A stretch of 64,000 nt of DNA from Actinomycetospora corticicola (lineage in GTDB: Bacteria; Actinomycetota; Actinomycetes; Mycobacteriales; Pseudonocardiaceae). The notes below the pieces were generated by a model. That model did no database searches, was not told the DNA's origin, and saw only the letters and a list, made by a program, of their open reading frames with translations. Shown here in pieces: positions 24,363 through 33,545 of the stretch (position 1 is the stretch's first letter; each line of letters starts with the position of its first letter). Location: the NCBI RefSeq assembly GCF_013409505.1, contig NZ_JACCBN010000001.1, forward strand, positions 3,782,001 to 3,846,000, in the 5' to 3' direction. Both the position numbers and the translations under genes were made by a program.

Positions 24363-27068
24363 CTACGCCGGGAGGTCGGCCTCCCGGCAGAGCTCCCACA
24401 CCCGGTCGCGGGTCATCGGCAGCCGACGGGGTCGGACGCCCGTCGCGTCGCGGATCGCGTTGGCGATCGCCGGGGCCACCGGGTTGTAGGGCGACTCGCT
24501 CATCGACTTGGCGCCGAACGGGCCGAGGGAGTCGACGGTGTCGGCGAAGAGCACCTCGGTGCGCGGCACGTCGGCGAACTGGGGCAGGTGGTAGTCCCGC
24601 AGCACGCGGGTGGTCACGCGCCCGTCGTCGTCGAGCCGGATCTCCTCGTACAGCGCGGTGCCGAGCCCCTGCGCGACCCCGCCCTCGACCTGCCCGCGGC
24701 ACTGCTGCGGGTTCACGACCACGCCGGCGTCGGCCGCGTGCACCGAGCGCAGGATCCGCACCTCGCCGGTCGCGGTGTCGACGGCGACGCGCACCGCGTG
24801 CACGTTGAAGGCCACCGACCGCGGGCTGCCGGTGTGCTCGCCGGTCCCCCGTGCCCCGGCCAGCTCGGCGAGGGCGACGACGCGCCCGTCCGGGGCGGTG
24901 ACACCGTCCGGGCCGATCCGGCAGCCGTGCTCGTCGACCCCGAGCCGGTCGGCGGCCCGCGCGCGCAGCCGGGCCGCGAGCGCCTCCGCCGCCCGGAGGA
25001 CGGCGGTCCCGGCGACGACCGTGCCGGTGGACCCGAAGGCGCCCGTGTCGACGTCGACCGCGTCGGTGTCGCCGCCGCGGAGGACGACCTGGTCGGGGTG
25101 GGCGTGCAGGACGGTGGCGGCGACCTGGGCGTGCACCGTGGCGGTGCCGTTGCCGAACTCCGCGGTGCCCACGTCGACCCGGTAGCGCCCGTCCCCGTCG
25201 AGCGTCACGTGCGCCTGGGCCCGGTGGCCGCGCGGCGGGATGGTGGCGATCATCGCCGCGGCCATCCCCTCGCCGACCCGCCACGTCGGGCCGGTCGGGG
25301 CGGGCTCGACGTCACGCCCGAGGGCCTCCCGGGCGAGGTCCAGGCAGTCGGGCAGGCCGTAGGACCCGAAGGCCAGGTCGTCGGGGTGCTCGACCGGGTC
25401 GGCGGAGGCCACGAACGGCTCCCCGGGGCGGACCGCGGCGCGTCGACGCAGCTCGAAGGGGTCGAGGCCCAGCTCGCGGGCGAGGTCGTCGAGGGCGGAC
25501 TCGATCGCGAACTGCACCTGCCCCAGGCCGTACCCGCGGAAGGCGCCGGAGGGCGGCGTCGTCGTGTAGACGGCCTCGGCGTCCACGCGCTTGTGCGGAG
25601 CCGAGTAGAGGGCCATCGACTCGTGGCAGCCGTGGAACATGACGCCGGGCGAGTGGTTGCCGTACGCCCCGGCGTCGGAGAGGACGTCGACGCCGAGCGC
25701 GGTGAGCGTCCCGTCCGGCCGCGCGGCGACGGTGGCCGTGACGCGCATCGGGTGGCGGGTGGGCGTGGCCGTGAGCGACTCGCTGCGCGTCAGCTCCCAC
25801 TGCACCGGGCGCCCGGTCACGAGGCTCGCGACGGCCGTGAGGTCCTCGGTGAGCATCTCCTGCTTCGACCCGAACCCGCCGCCGACACGGCCGGCGAGCA
25901 CCCGCACCGACTCGCGGGGCCGTCCGAGCAGGCGTGCGAGCTCGTCGCGGACGAGGAAGGGCACCTGGGTGGAGGTCCGGACGACGAGCCGGCCGGCCTC
26001 GTCGGTCCACGCGCGGCTGGCGTGGGTCTCCAGCGACGCGGGCGACACCCGCCCGGTGCGCCACGTGCCGGTGACGACGGCCCCGCCCGCCCGGCGGGCC
26101 TCCGCGATCCCGACGGCGAGGTCGCCGACGCCCTGGTGCAGGGCGGCCACCACGTTGCGCGCCGGGTCGGCGATCCGGCTGTCCGGCCCCTTGTCGCCGT
26201 GGATCGGGGCGGCCTCCCGGGCGGTCTCGACGTCGAGCACGGGCGGCAGCGGCGTGTACTCCACCACGACCGCGCGGGCGCCCGCCTCCGCCGCGGCGAG
26301 GTCGGTCCCGACGACGGCCGCGACCCGCTGGCCGTGGAACCGGACGACGTCGTCGAGCACCCGGGTGTCGTCCGGGTCGTCGAGCCGGCTCTCGTGGCGG
26401 GCGGTGGAGAAGAGCGTGGCCGGGGTGTTCTCGTGGGTGAGCACCGCGAGGACGCCGGGGACGGCACAGGCGGCCCGGGTGTCGATCCGGGTGATCCGCG
26501 CGTGGGCGTGCGGGCTGCGCACGACGACGAGGTGCGCCGTGCCGACCGGCGGCTCCCCGTCCAGGGTGTACGGCTCGGCGCCGCGCACGACCCGCTCCGC
26601 GGCGGGCGCCGACGCGGACGCGCCGACCGGGCCCGCGGCCGTGGCGGTCCGCCCGTCGAGCGCGTCGGCGATCGCCCGGTAGCCGGTGCACCGGCAGAGG
26701 TTGCCCTGCAGCGCGCGGGCCCGACGGGCGGGATCGGCCACGCGCTCGGCCAGGCCCGCCGCCGTGACCACCATCCCCGGCGTGCAGAACCCGCACTGGA
26801 ACCCCGCCGCGGCGACGAAGCGCGGTCGGGGGTCGTCGGGGCCCTCCGGGAGCCCCGCGGCCGTCGTGACCACCGCGTCCGCCGCCCGCACCGCGGGGTA
26901 GAGGCAGGAGTGGACGGGCGTCCCGTCGACCAGCACGGTGCAGGCGCCGCAGTCCCCGGCGTCGCAGCCCTTCTTCACGGCGTGGTGGCCGTGGTCGCGC
27001 AGGTAGGTGCGCAGGCACTGCCCGGCCCGCGGAGGGGCCGGGACGGGCTCCCCGTCCACCGTCGTCAT
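24363..27068 (-). CDS. Xanthine dehydrogenase, fused iron-sulfur and molybdopterin subunit
   Basis: 901 aa. Residues about 1-145 are a two-cluster 2Fe-2S domain (C35, C40, C43, C55; C92, C95, C125, C127 in CGFC...CRC). Residues about 160-900 are the molybdopterin-binding domain: [44 protein letters not shown] and the C-terminal [22 protein letters not shown] with the probable catalytic Glu. It would oxidise hypoxanthine/xanthine to urate. The FAD domain, normally between these parts in XdhA or XDH, is a separate gene just upstream with a 4-bp overlap. Confidence 0.9.
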   Translation of the reverse strand: MTTVDGEPVPAPPRAGQCLRTYLRDHGHHAVKKGCDAGDCGACTVLVDGTPVHSCLYPAVRAADAVVTTAAGLPEGPDDPRPRFVAAAGFQCGFCTPGMVVTAAGLAERVADPARRARALQGNLCRCTGYRAIADALDGRTATAAGPVGASASAPAAERVVRGAEPYTLDGEPPVGTAHLVVVRSPHAHARITRIDTRAACAVPGVLAVLTHENTPATLFSTARHESRLDDPDDTRVLDDVVRFHGQRVAAVVGTDLAAAEAGARAVVVEYTPLPPVLDVETAREAAPIHGDKGPDSRIADPARNVVAALHQGVGDLAVGIAEARRAGGAVVTGTWRTGRVSPASLETHASRAWTDEAGRLVVRTSTQVPFLVRDELARLLGRPRESVRVLAGRVGGGFGSKQEMLTEDLTAVASLVTGRPVQWELTRSESLTATPTRHPMRVTATVAARPDGTLTALGVDVLSDAGAYGNHSPGVMFHGCHESMALYSAPHKRVDAEAVYTTTPPSGAFRGYGLGQVQFAIESALDDLARELGLDPFELRRRAAVRPGEPFVASADPVEHPDDLAFGSYGLPDCLDLAREALGRDVEPAPTGPTWRVGEGMAAAMIATIPPRGHRAQAHVTLDGDGRYRVDVGTAEFGNGTATVHAQVAATVLHAHPDQVVLRGGDTDAVDVDTGAFGSTGTVVAGTAVLRAAEALAARLRARAADRLGVDEHGCRIGPDGVTAPDGRVVALAELAGARGTGEHTGSPRSVAFNVHAVRVAVDTATGEVRILRSVHAADAGVVVNPQQCRGQVEGGVAQGLGTALYEEIRLDDDGRVTTRVLRDYHLPQFADVPRTEVLFADTVDSLGPFGAKSMSESPYNPVAPAIANAIRDATGVRPRRLPMTRDRVWELCREADLPA

Positions 27069-27904
27069 GCCCCGTCCCCCAGCTCCCGGCGGATCGCCTC
27101 GGCGTCGCGCAGCGTCATGGCCCGCCGCCAGGCGGGCGCGCCGTGCGGGTCGTCGTACCAGCGGAGCTCGGCGCCGAGCGCGTCCACGTCGGCGGCGAGG
27201 ACCTCGGCGGTGGGCAGGTCGGGGTAGCGCAGGACGGCGGGCCGGGGCAGCGACGCGGTCACGGCGAGCACGAACCCGCCGTCGGGATCGCGGCGGCCGG
27301 CGAGCAGCGCCGCCGAGCGGCCGAGCGGGGACAGCGAGGCCCGACGCAGCGCGGTGCGGGCCCGCAGGGCCGAGGCCGGGAGGCGGATCGACCGCAGCAC
27401 CTCACCGGGCGCGAGCGACGTGCGTTGCGCGCCGACGACGAGGTCGACGACCGGCGCCGTGCGCACCCCGCCGTCGGGGGTCCAGACCGTGGCCCGGCCG
27501 TCGAGCACCGCGGCCAGCGCGACCATCGGCGCGGCCGGCAGCGCGAGGCAGACGTTCCCGCCGACGGTGGCGGTGTGCCAGATCTTGCGGGAGCCGACGA
27601 GCGCCTCGCAGCAGCCCGCGAACAGCGCGACGGCGGGCCACTGCGGGAACGACGACGGGTCGAGGTCGGCCAGGGTCGCGAGGGTGGCGGTGGCGGCCAG
27701 GGTCAGGCCGTCGGCGTCCGCCGCGACCGGAGCCCAGTCGAGCGCGGTGAGGTCGACGAGCCCGGCGAGGTGGTGCTGCGGCGCGGAGAACAGCCACGAC
27801 CCGCCGCCCAGCACCGCCCGGTCGGGCCCGAGGGACGGCTGGAGCGCGCGCAGCGCGTCGTCGTCGGCGGGGCGGGCGTACGTCCCGACCGTCAGCAGGT
27901 CCAT
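27065..27904 (-). CDS. Xanthine dehydrogenase FAD-binding subunit
   Basis: 279 aa. CO-dehydrogenase flavoprotein/XDH FAD-domain fold: N-terminal [21 protein letters not shown], then [29 protein letters not shown] (FAD pyrophosphate binding) and [13 protein letters not shown]. It passes electrons from the iron-sulfur clusters to NAD or another acceptor. ATG preceded by GGGAGGAG; the stop overlaps the start of the 901-aa subunit (ATGA). Confidence 0.9.
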   Translation of the reverse strand: MDLLTVGTYARPADDDALRALQPSLGPDRAVLGGGSWLFSAPQHHLAGLVDLTALDWAPVAADADGLTLAATATLATLADLDPSSFPQWPAVALFAGCCEALVGSRKIWHTATVGGNVCLALPAAPMVALAAVLDGRATVWTPDGGVRTAPVVDLVVGAQRTSLAPGEVLRSIRLPASALRARTALRRASLSPLGRSAALLAGRRDPDGGFVLAVTASLPRPAVLRYPDLPTAEVLAADVDALGAELRWYDDPHGAPAWRRAMTLRDAEAIRRELGDGA

Positions 27905-27917
27905 GGCTCCTCCCGGC

Positions 27918-28397
27918 TCAGTAGTGCACCCGGTCGGTCTTCGCGAGCCAGGCGTCGAACGGCGCCTGTGCGTCCAGCTCCAGGCTCGACCCCATCGCCT
28001 CCACCCGGGTCGGCCAGGTCCCCGGGTCGGTCGCGAAGAGCTCGTAGAACTCCCGGTCGTCGAACCCGCCGCGGGCCGCGTCGTGCCGGTCGGCGGCGAA
28101 GACCACGCGGTCGAGCCGCGCCCACAGCGACGCGGCGACGCACAGCGGGCAGGGTTCGCAGCTGGTGTACAGCGTGGCCCCGGCGAGGGAGAAGTCCCCG
28201 CGGTCCCGGCACGCCGTGCGGATCGCGGTGACCTCGGCGTGGGCCGTGGGGTCCATGTCCCGGGTGACGCGGTTCTGCCCGCGGGCGACGACGACGCCGT
28301 CGGCCACGATCAGGGCGCCGAAGGGTCCGCCGCCCTCGGCCACGTTGCGCTCGGCGAGGGCCACCGCCTCGCGCAGGAAGGTCTCGTCGTCGCTCAT
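27918..28397 (-). CDS. Guanine deaminase-like nucleoside/base deaminase
   Basis: 159 aa, cytidine deaminase superfamily. Zinc site: HAE in PTAHAEVTAIRTAC (catalytic Glu) and PCPLC in SCEPCPLC. The motif order and the surrounding purine genes match bacterial guanine deaminase (GuaD), which turns guanine into xanthine. ATG overlaps the stop of the upstream oxygenase gene (ATGA). Other deaminases of this fold act on tRNA or riboflavin precursors, but the context favours guanine. Confidence 0.85.
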   Translation of the reverse strand: MSDDETFLREAVALAERNVAEGGGPFGALIVADGVVVARGQNRVTRDMDPTAHAEVTAIRTACRDRGDFSLAGATLYTSCEPCPLCVAASLWARLDRVVFAADRHDAARGGFDDREFYELFATDPGTWPTRVEAMGSSLELDAQAPFDAWLAKTDRVHY

Positions 28398-29386
28398 CGG
28401 GCCGCCTCCTGGACGCGGGCGGCCTCGCGCTCGGCCCCCGCCGTCAACGCGCCCTCCCGGCTGCCGCCGAGCTTCGCCGCGAGGTGCGCGGCCACCGTGG
28501 TCGGCGGGTAGGGCCGCGCGCCGGCGAGGGGCAGGGTCTCGACGACGGCGTCCGGGTCGCCGTCGTGGAAGAACGCCGCGGACCGCCGTCGCCGGACCCG
28601 GCCGTTCTCGATCGGTGGTCGCACCCGGTGCAGCGTCGAGCGCCACCGGTCGCCCGTGAGCCGCGCGGTGAGGTCGCCGAGGTTGACCAGGAGCGCGCCC
28701 TCGTCGGGCACGACGTCGTGCCACGTGCCGTCGTGCAGCACTTGCAGACCGGCCACGCGGTCGGCCCAGAGGACCGTGACGAGGCCGTAGTCGGTGTGCT
28801 CGCCCATGCCGGTCAGGTCGGCGTCGTCGGGGAGGTCCTGCTCGGCCAGCGCGTAGTGGTTCAGGCGCAGCACCTCGACGGGGTTCCTCGCGAGCCGCCG
28901 CAGCGCCTCCCGGTCGCCGAGGGCGTCGCCCAGCGCGGTCGTCAGCGCCCCGGCCACCCGCCGGGCCTCGTGGACCCACCGTTCCACCGCCTCCCGGAAA
29001 CCCGGCAGGTCCGGCCAGACATTGCCGTCGCCGCCATCGGGCGGTCCGTCGGCCGCCGTCCCGACGTTGAAGGCCTCGAAGAAGTCGTTCATCCGCGCCC
29101 GCTCGAGGCCGAGGCTGCGGCTGAGCGACTCGCTGCGGGGCGGGCTGTAGCCGCGGTTGGTGCCGTCTGTGACCACCAGGTCCCGCTTCGTCTCCGCGGG
29201 CAGGGCGAAGAAGGCGTCGAGGGCCTCGGTGAGCCGGGCCACCGACCGCGGACGGACCCCGTGCCCCACCACCTGCACGAAGCCGACCGTGCGGCAGGCG
29301 TAGTCGAGGGCGATGGCGGTCCGCGGCCGGTCGGCGGGGTCGCCGTCGAGGTACGGGCCGAGATCGACCGTGGGGACGACGAACAT
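28394..29386 (-). CDS. 2-oxoglutarate/Fe(II) oxygenase, isopenicillin N synthase family
   Basis: 330 aa. N-terminal DIOX_N region (VPTVDLGPYLDG ... GFVQVVGHGV) and C-terminal double-stranded beta helix with the iron facial triad H-x-D in GEHTDYG and the distal His in STLHRVRPP, plus RRRSAAFFHD carrying the oxoglutarate-binding Arg. Translationally coupled to guanine deaminase. Role in this pathway unknown; fungi use a different oxoglutarate dioxygenase on xanthine (XanA, TauD-like), so a purine or nucleoside substrate is conceivable but only inferred. Confidence 0.85.
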   Translation of the reverse strand: MFVVPTVDLGPYLDGDPADRPRTAIALDYACRTVGFVQVVGHGVRPRSVARLTEALDAFFALPAETKRDLVVTDGTNRGYSPPRSESLSRSLGLERARMNDFFEAFNVGTAADGPPDGGDGNVWPDLPGFREAVERWVHEARRVAGALTTALGDALGDREALRRLARNPVEVLRLNHYALAEQDLPDDADLTGMGEHTDYGLVTVLWADRVAGLQVLHDGTWHDVVPDEGALLVNLGDLTARLTGDRWRSTLHRVRPPIENGRVRRRRSAAFFHDGDPDAVVETLPLAGARPYPPTTVAAHLAAKLGGSREGALTAGAEREAARVQEAAR

Positions 29387-29483
29387 CGGGCCTCCCGTGG
29401 ATCGGTTGCCTACCGGTGCCGGCCACGGTGCCGTGAGCGGTCACTCTAGGCGTCCGCGTCGACGGTCGCGTGACGGTCGTGGT

Positions 29484-30740
29484 TCAGACCTCGACGTCGA
29501 TCTCGTCGGCGTCCACCGCCCCGCAGGCGATCCCGCGACGCAGGAAGCCGACGAGCGCCCGCTCGGTCGCCGGCTCGTCGAGCGTCCCCGACGACGCGCC
29601 CGCCCGGTAGGCGCGCAGCCGGTCGACCGCGGCCCGCAGGCCGGCCCGGTGGAAGGCCGTCACGACGACGAGCCGCGCCGGGACCATCCCCGGGTGCATG
29701 TCCCAGCCCTGGCCGATCCCCAGCTCCAGGGCGCGGCGCACGATGCGGGCCTGGATGCGCCAGGCCGCGAGCACGTCCGTGCGGTCGCCGACGGGCAGGA
29801 CCGCCGAGGAGCCGTCGCAGACCGGGACGCCGGCGGCCGCGCCCGCGACCTGCATCGCCGCCTTGGCGTGCTCGGCGGCGGGGTGGTCGGCGCGCTGCTG
29901 GTCGGGGGCGATGCCGAGCGCCGCCGAGTAGTCGTAGGTGCCGTAGTGCAGCCCCGCCGCCCGCGGACCGGCCGCCGCGACCAGCGCGTCCACCCGCTGC
30001 GCGCCCCGCGGCGTCTCGATCTGCAGCTCGAGCGGGACCGGGCCGATCCCGTGGTGGGCCTCCAGCGCCGTGCACGCCGCCACGAACGCCGCGACCTGCT
30101 CGGGCGCCGACACCTTCGGTAGCGTGACCCGCAGGCGCCCCGGGTCCCCACCCGCCGTCCGGAAGGCGTCGGCGAACAGCGCCCAGGACCGCAGCCCCCG
30201 ACGGCGGGTGGCGCGCTCCATCGACTTCACGCGCGGCCCGGCCCGCTCCGGGGCGCGCCCACCGGCCAGCAGTGCGGCGACCGCACGTCCCGCGCCGACC
30301 GCGGCGGCGTCCTCCTCGTCGTCGGGGCGGTGCCCGAAGCCGTCCTCGAGGTCGGCGCGGAGGTCGGCCACGGGTCGGTGGTCGAGCGTGCGGGCGGCGC
30401 GCGCCACGGCGTCGGCCAGCGCCGCGGGCGGGACGCCGAGGACGTCGGGCAGCTCCGGGTCGTCGGCGTGGGCGGCCAGGAGCCGGGCGGCCTCGTCGCC
30501 CCAGGCGCGGGCGGTGTCGGCGGTGACCCGGTCGGCGGGGACGTAGCAGACGTGCACCGGTTCGGGCCCGCGCGCGGCGAGGCGGGCCCGGGCGGCCTCG
30601 TCGGCGTCCAGCGCGGCGTCGGTGGCCGCGAGCCGGACGTCGATCTCGTCGAGGAGCCCCCGTCCCGGTGGCAGGAAAGCGTCGTCGCTGTCACCCGGTG
30701 ACGGCAACGACGCTTTCCTGCCACGGGGGGTGGGGGTCAC
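29484..30740 (-). CDS. DUF6986 / HpcH-HpaI aldolase-like protein
   Basis: 418 aa from the GTG at 30738-30740, which overlaps the stop of the allantoicase fusion (GTGA). The first ~28 codons run across a 57-bp palindrome (30668-30724); conserved sequence starts at GLLDEIDVRLAATDAAL. The remainder resembles the HpcH/HpaI aldolase / citrate lyase beta / malate synthase superfamily: ADLEDGFG, LRVTLPKVSAPEQVAAFV, LELQIETPRG, GLHYGTYDYSAALG and GWDMHPGMVPAR. Such folds condense or cleave glyoxylate and acyl-CoA. Given its place after allantoicase, handling glyoxylate or ureidoglycolate is a reasonable inference. Confidence 0.8.
   Translation of the reverse strand: MTPTPRGRKASLPSPGDSDDAFLPPGRGLLDEIDVRLAATDAALDADEAARARLAARGPEPVHVCYVPADRVTADTARAWGDEAARLLAAHADDPELPDVLGVPPAALADAVARAARTLDHRPVADLRADLEDGFGHRPDDEEDAAAVGAGRAVAALLAGGRAPERAGPRVKSMERATRRRGLRSWALFADAFRTAGGDPGRLRVTLPKVSAPEQVAAFVAACTALEAHHGIGPVPLELQIETPRGAQRVDALVAAAGPRAAGLHYGTYDYSAALGIAPDQQRADHPAAEHAKAAMQVAGAAAGVPVCDGSSAVLPVGDRTDVLAAWRIQARIVRRALELGIGQGWDMHPGMVPARLVVVTAFHRAGLRAAVDRLRAYRAGASSGTLDEPATERALVGFLRRGIACGAVDADEIDVEV
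30668..30724. repeat. 57-bp near-perfect palindrome inside a coding sequence
   Basis: 28-bp arms (30668-30695 and 30697-30724) with two mismatches and a single-base loop. Half unit: tggcaggaaagcgtcgtcgc followed by tgtcacc. It lies in frame in the 5' end of the DUF6986 gene, where it is read as KASLPSPGDSDDAFLPP. Related elements are at 39307-39350 (also in frame in a gene) and 55267-55306 (intergenic). Confidence 0.8.
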
Positions 30741-32179
30741 GGCGTCCACAGCGCCCGGAGCCGGAGCGCCGTGATCTCCGCGAGTTGCGCCCGCACCACG
30801 CCGGCCTCGGTCGCGGCGTCGTGGGTCAGCCGCTCGCGCAGCAGGGCGAGCATCTCCGCCCCGGAGCGACCCGCGGCCCGCACCAGGTAGACGTGGCCGA
30901 AGCGCTCCTCGTAGGCGCGGTTGCCCTCCGCGAGCGCCGCCCGGTCCGGGTCGGCGACGCCCGCCTGCTCCCGGCTCCCGGTCCGGTCCTGCGGGGCGCC
31001 GATCCGGGCGTGGCCGGCGAGCGCGGCGGCGAGCTCGGCGTCGTCGAGGGCGAGCACCCTCTCGGTGGCGGCCGCGACGAGCGCGTCGGGCGTGCCGTAG
31101 GGCCGGCCCGCCGCGACCGCGGCCGACCACCCGGGCGCCGCACAGCAGCCGAGCAGGACCGCCTCGGCCACGGCCGCGGGAACGGCGTCGAACCGCCGCA
31201 GACCGGCTGCGGCGGTCGCCTCCGCGGTCGGGCGCCCGAGCAGCCGCAGCCGCGCGAACCCGCCGTCGGGACGGACCTCGACCCGCACCCGGTCGACGAC
31301 GAGGTCGGCGTCGAGGCCCTCCGCGGCGCCGAACCAGTGCTCGGTGTCGGGTTGCAGCGGGGTCTCGCCGAGCAGCTCGTGCTCGCCGTCCGCGCCCACC
31401 GCCACGAGCCGCACCGTGCCCGGCGCGTTGCCGACGAAGTGCGTCGTGTCCACCACCGCCTGGTGCACGTGACCCGCGGCCCCGAGCCCGACGTCGACCC
31501 AGTCGAACCCGCCGTCGCGACGACGCCGGGTCTCCCAACCCTCGCCCATGTGCGCGGCCGAGCGCGGCAGCAGCAGGTTCTCCGGCGGCGAGTAGTGCCG
31601 GTTCGAGGCGTCGAGCACGCGCCCGCCCGCGGCGAGCGAGGCGAGGTCCACCCCGATCCCCCGCCAGCGCCGCACGTCGGGCAGGACCTCCCCGAGCACC
31701 CGGAGCCGCGCGACCCCGCCGTCCGGACGGATCCGCAGGCGCACGTGCGTCGCGGCCCGGGGCACCTCGGCGTCGACGTCGTGCGCCGTGTTGCCCTTCA
31801 GGTCCGTGCCGCACAGCCGTTCCCACGGCGCGGCCACCACGGTCGCGGGGGTGCGGCTCCCCTCCAGCCAGCAGGTGTCGACCTCGGCGGCCACCGGGTG
31901 GTTGCCGTCGAAGAAGGCGGTGTCGACGACGACGCGATGCACGATCCCCGGCAGGCCGAGGCGGACGACGGCCCAGTCGTCCCCCGCCGCGCCGAGGTCG
32001 TCGCGGCGCCGGCGGGTCTCCCAGCCGTCGTAGACCTGACCCTTGTGCCCGAACGTGTGGGCGGCGTGCGTCGGGGCCGCCGCCGTCACGAGGTTCTCCT
32101 TCTCGGCGAACGTCTCGTCGCTGGCGGCCACCACGCCGCCGCCGACGGCGCGCGAGGCGAGGTCCACGAGGTCGGTCAT
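30737..32179 (-). CDS. Allantoicase fused to OHCU decarboxylase
   Basis: 480 aa. Residues about 1-320 are allantoicase (allantoate to ureidoglycolate plus urea), with the internal repeat typical of the family: GHKGQVYDGWETRRRR...VVVDTAFFDGNHP and MGEGWETRRRRDGGFDWVDVGLGAAGHVHQAVVDTTHFVGN. Residues about 325-480 are 2-oxo-4-hydroxy-4-carboxy-5-ureidoimidazoline decarboxylase (RRFDAVP, GHARIGAP with the catalytic His, SREQAG with the Glu, YEERFGHVYLVRAAGRS). The two activities are not consecutive: OHCU decarboxylase acts upstream of allantoinase and allantoicase after it. ATG overlaps the allantoinase stop (ATGA). Confidence 0.88.
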   Translation of the reverse strand: MTDLVDLASRAVGGGVVAASDETFAEKENLVTAAAPTHAAHTFGHKGQVYDGWETRRRRDDLGAAGDDWAVVRLGLPGIVHRVVVDTAFFDGNHPVAAEVDTCWLEGSRTPATVVAAPWERLCGTDLKGNTAHDVDAEVPRAATHVRLRIRPDGGVARLRVLGEVLPDVRRWRGIGVDLASLAAGGRVLDASNRHYSPPENLLLPRSAAHMGEGWETRRRRDGGFDWVDVGLGAAGHVHQAVVDTTHFVGNAPGTVRLVAVGADGEHELLGETPLQPDTEHWFGAAEGLDADLVVDRVRVEVRPDGGFARLRLLGRPTAEATAAAGLRRFDAVPAAVAEAVLLGCCAAPGWSAAVAAGRPYGTPDALVAAATERVLALDDAELAAALAGHARIGAPQDRTGSREQAGVADPDRAALAEGNRAYEERFGHVYLVRAAGRSGAEMLALLRERLTHDAATEAGVVRAQLAEITALRLRALWTP

Positions 32180-33519
32180 CGGGTGTCCTCCGGGAGCAGT
32201 CGGCCGGCGCCCGTCGTCGGGCCCTCGGCGCCGCGCAGCCAGACGCGGCGGACGGCGCCGCGCAGCGCCATGCCGGCGTAGGGGGTGATCCGGTGGCGCT
32301 GGTGCAGCGCCGCGGGGTCGACCTCGTCGACCTCGTCCGGGGCGAACGCGACGAGGTCGGCGTCGCGGCCGACCTCGATGGCACCCTTCCGCCCGAGGCC
32401 CGCGAGCCGCGCCGGAGCGGCGGCCATCCAGGCGACGACGTCGTCGAGCGTGTGGCCCCGCGCCGCCGCGCCCGACCACACGACCCGGAGCGCCAGTTCG
32501 AGCGAGGACACCCCGCCCCAGGCGGCGCCGAAGCCGCCCTCCTTGAGGTCGGGCGGGCAGGGCGAGTGGTCGGAGACGACGGCGTCGAGCCGCCCGGCCG
32601 CGAGCGCGCCCCAGAGCAGCTCGCGGTTCGACTCCGACCGCACGGGCGGGCAGCACTTGCCCGCGGTGCTCGCGAGCGTCTCCGACGCGAGCGCCAGGTA
32701 GTGCGGGCAGGTCTCCGCGGTGATCGTCACGCCCGCGTCGCGCGCGACGGCGATCTCCTCGGCCGCCTCGAACGCGGAGACGTGCAGGACGTGGACGTGG
32801 GCGCCCGTGCGGCGGGCGACGCCGGCCAGGCGCAGCACCGCGGTGGTCTCGGCCCCGGGCGGGCGGGAGGCGAGGAACGAGCGGTAGTCGGGCCCGGCGG
32901 GCGGCGACTCCGACAGCACCCCGTCGTCCTCGGCGTGCACGATCAGCGGCACGCCCAGCGCGGCGCACGTCGCGGCGGCGACCTCGAGGTCGTCGTGCGA
33001 GACCGGCGGGAACTCCGGCACCCCGGAGTCGGTGAGGAAGCACTTGAACCCGCGCACCCCGGCCTCGACGAGGGCGGCCATGCGGTCCGGGTCGACGCGA
33101 CCGGCGGCGTCGGGCACCCCGTCGCGCAGCGGCACCGCCCCGCCCCAGAACGCGACGTCGACCGCCACCTGCGCACGGGCCGCGTCCCGCTTCGCCGCCA
33201 GCGCGTCGGGGTCGACCGTCGGCGGGATCGAGTTCAGCGGCATGTCCACGAGCGTCGTGACCCCGCCGGCCGCCGCGGCGGCGGTGGCGGTGGCGAACCC
33301 CTCCCAGTGGGTGCGGCCGGGCTCGTCGACGTGCACGTGGGAGTCGACCAGCCCGGGCAGCAGCACCTCGTCGTCGGCGAGCTCGACGACGGGGCCGTCG
33401 ACCGGGGCGTCGTGGTCGGCGACGGCGGTGATCCGCCCGGCGGAGACGGTCACGACGGCGGGGGCGGTGCCGCCGGGCAGGACCACCCGGCGGGCGCGGA
33501 CGACGAGATCGTGGGGCAT
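32176..33519 (-). CDS. allB: Allantoinase
   Basis: 447 aa, cyclic amidohydrolase that opens allantoin to allantoate. Seen: metal ligands DSHVHVDEPGR, the lysine to be carboxylated in GVRGFKCFL, then HAED, ETCPHYL and VSDHSPC. Length is normal for bacterial AllB. ATG 26 bp after the uricase stop, suggesting one operon. The stop overlaps the start of the allantoicase fusion. Confidence 0.92.
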   Translation of the reverse strand: MPHDLVVRARRVVLPGGTAPAVVTVSAGRITAVADHDAPVDGPVVELADDEVLLPGLVDSHVHVDEPGRTHWEGFATATAAAAAGGVTTLVDMPLNSIPPTVDPDALAAKRDAARAQVAVDVAFWGGAVPLRDGVPDAAGRVDPDRMAALVEAGVRGFKCFLTDSGVPEFPPVSHDDLEVAAATCAALGVPLIVHAEDDGVLSESPPAGPDYRSFLASRPPGAETTAVLRLAGVARRTGAHVHVLHVSAFEAAEEIAVARDAGVTITAETCPHYLALASETLASTAGKCCPPVRSESNRELLWGALAAGRLDAVVSDHSPCPPDLKEGGFGAAWGGVSSLELALRVVWSGAAARGHTLDDVVAWMAAAPARLAGLGRKGAIEVGRDADLVAFAPDEVDEVDPAALHQRHRITPYAGMALRGAVRRVWLRGAEGPTTGAGRLLPEDTR

Positions 33520-33545
33520 CGCCGCCGGAGCCTAGAGGGGGCGGC

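Noticed and set aside
30668-30724. Insertion sequence or transposon end
   Set aside because: No transposase or target-site duplication is visible; it is a short self-contained palindrome.
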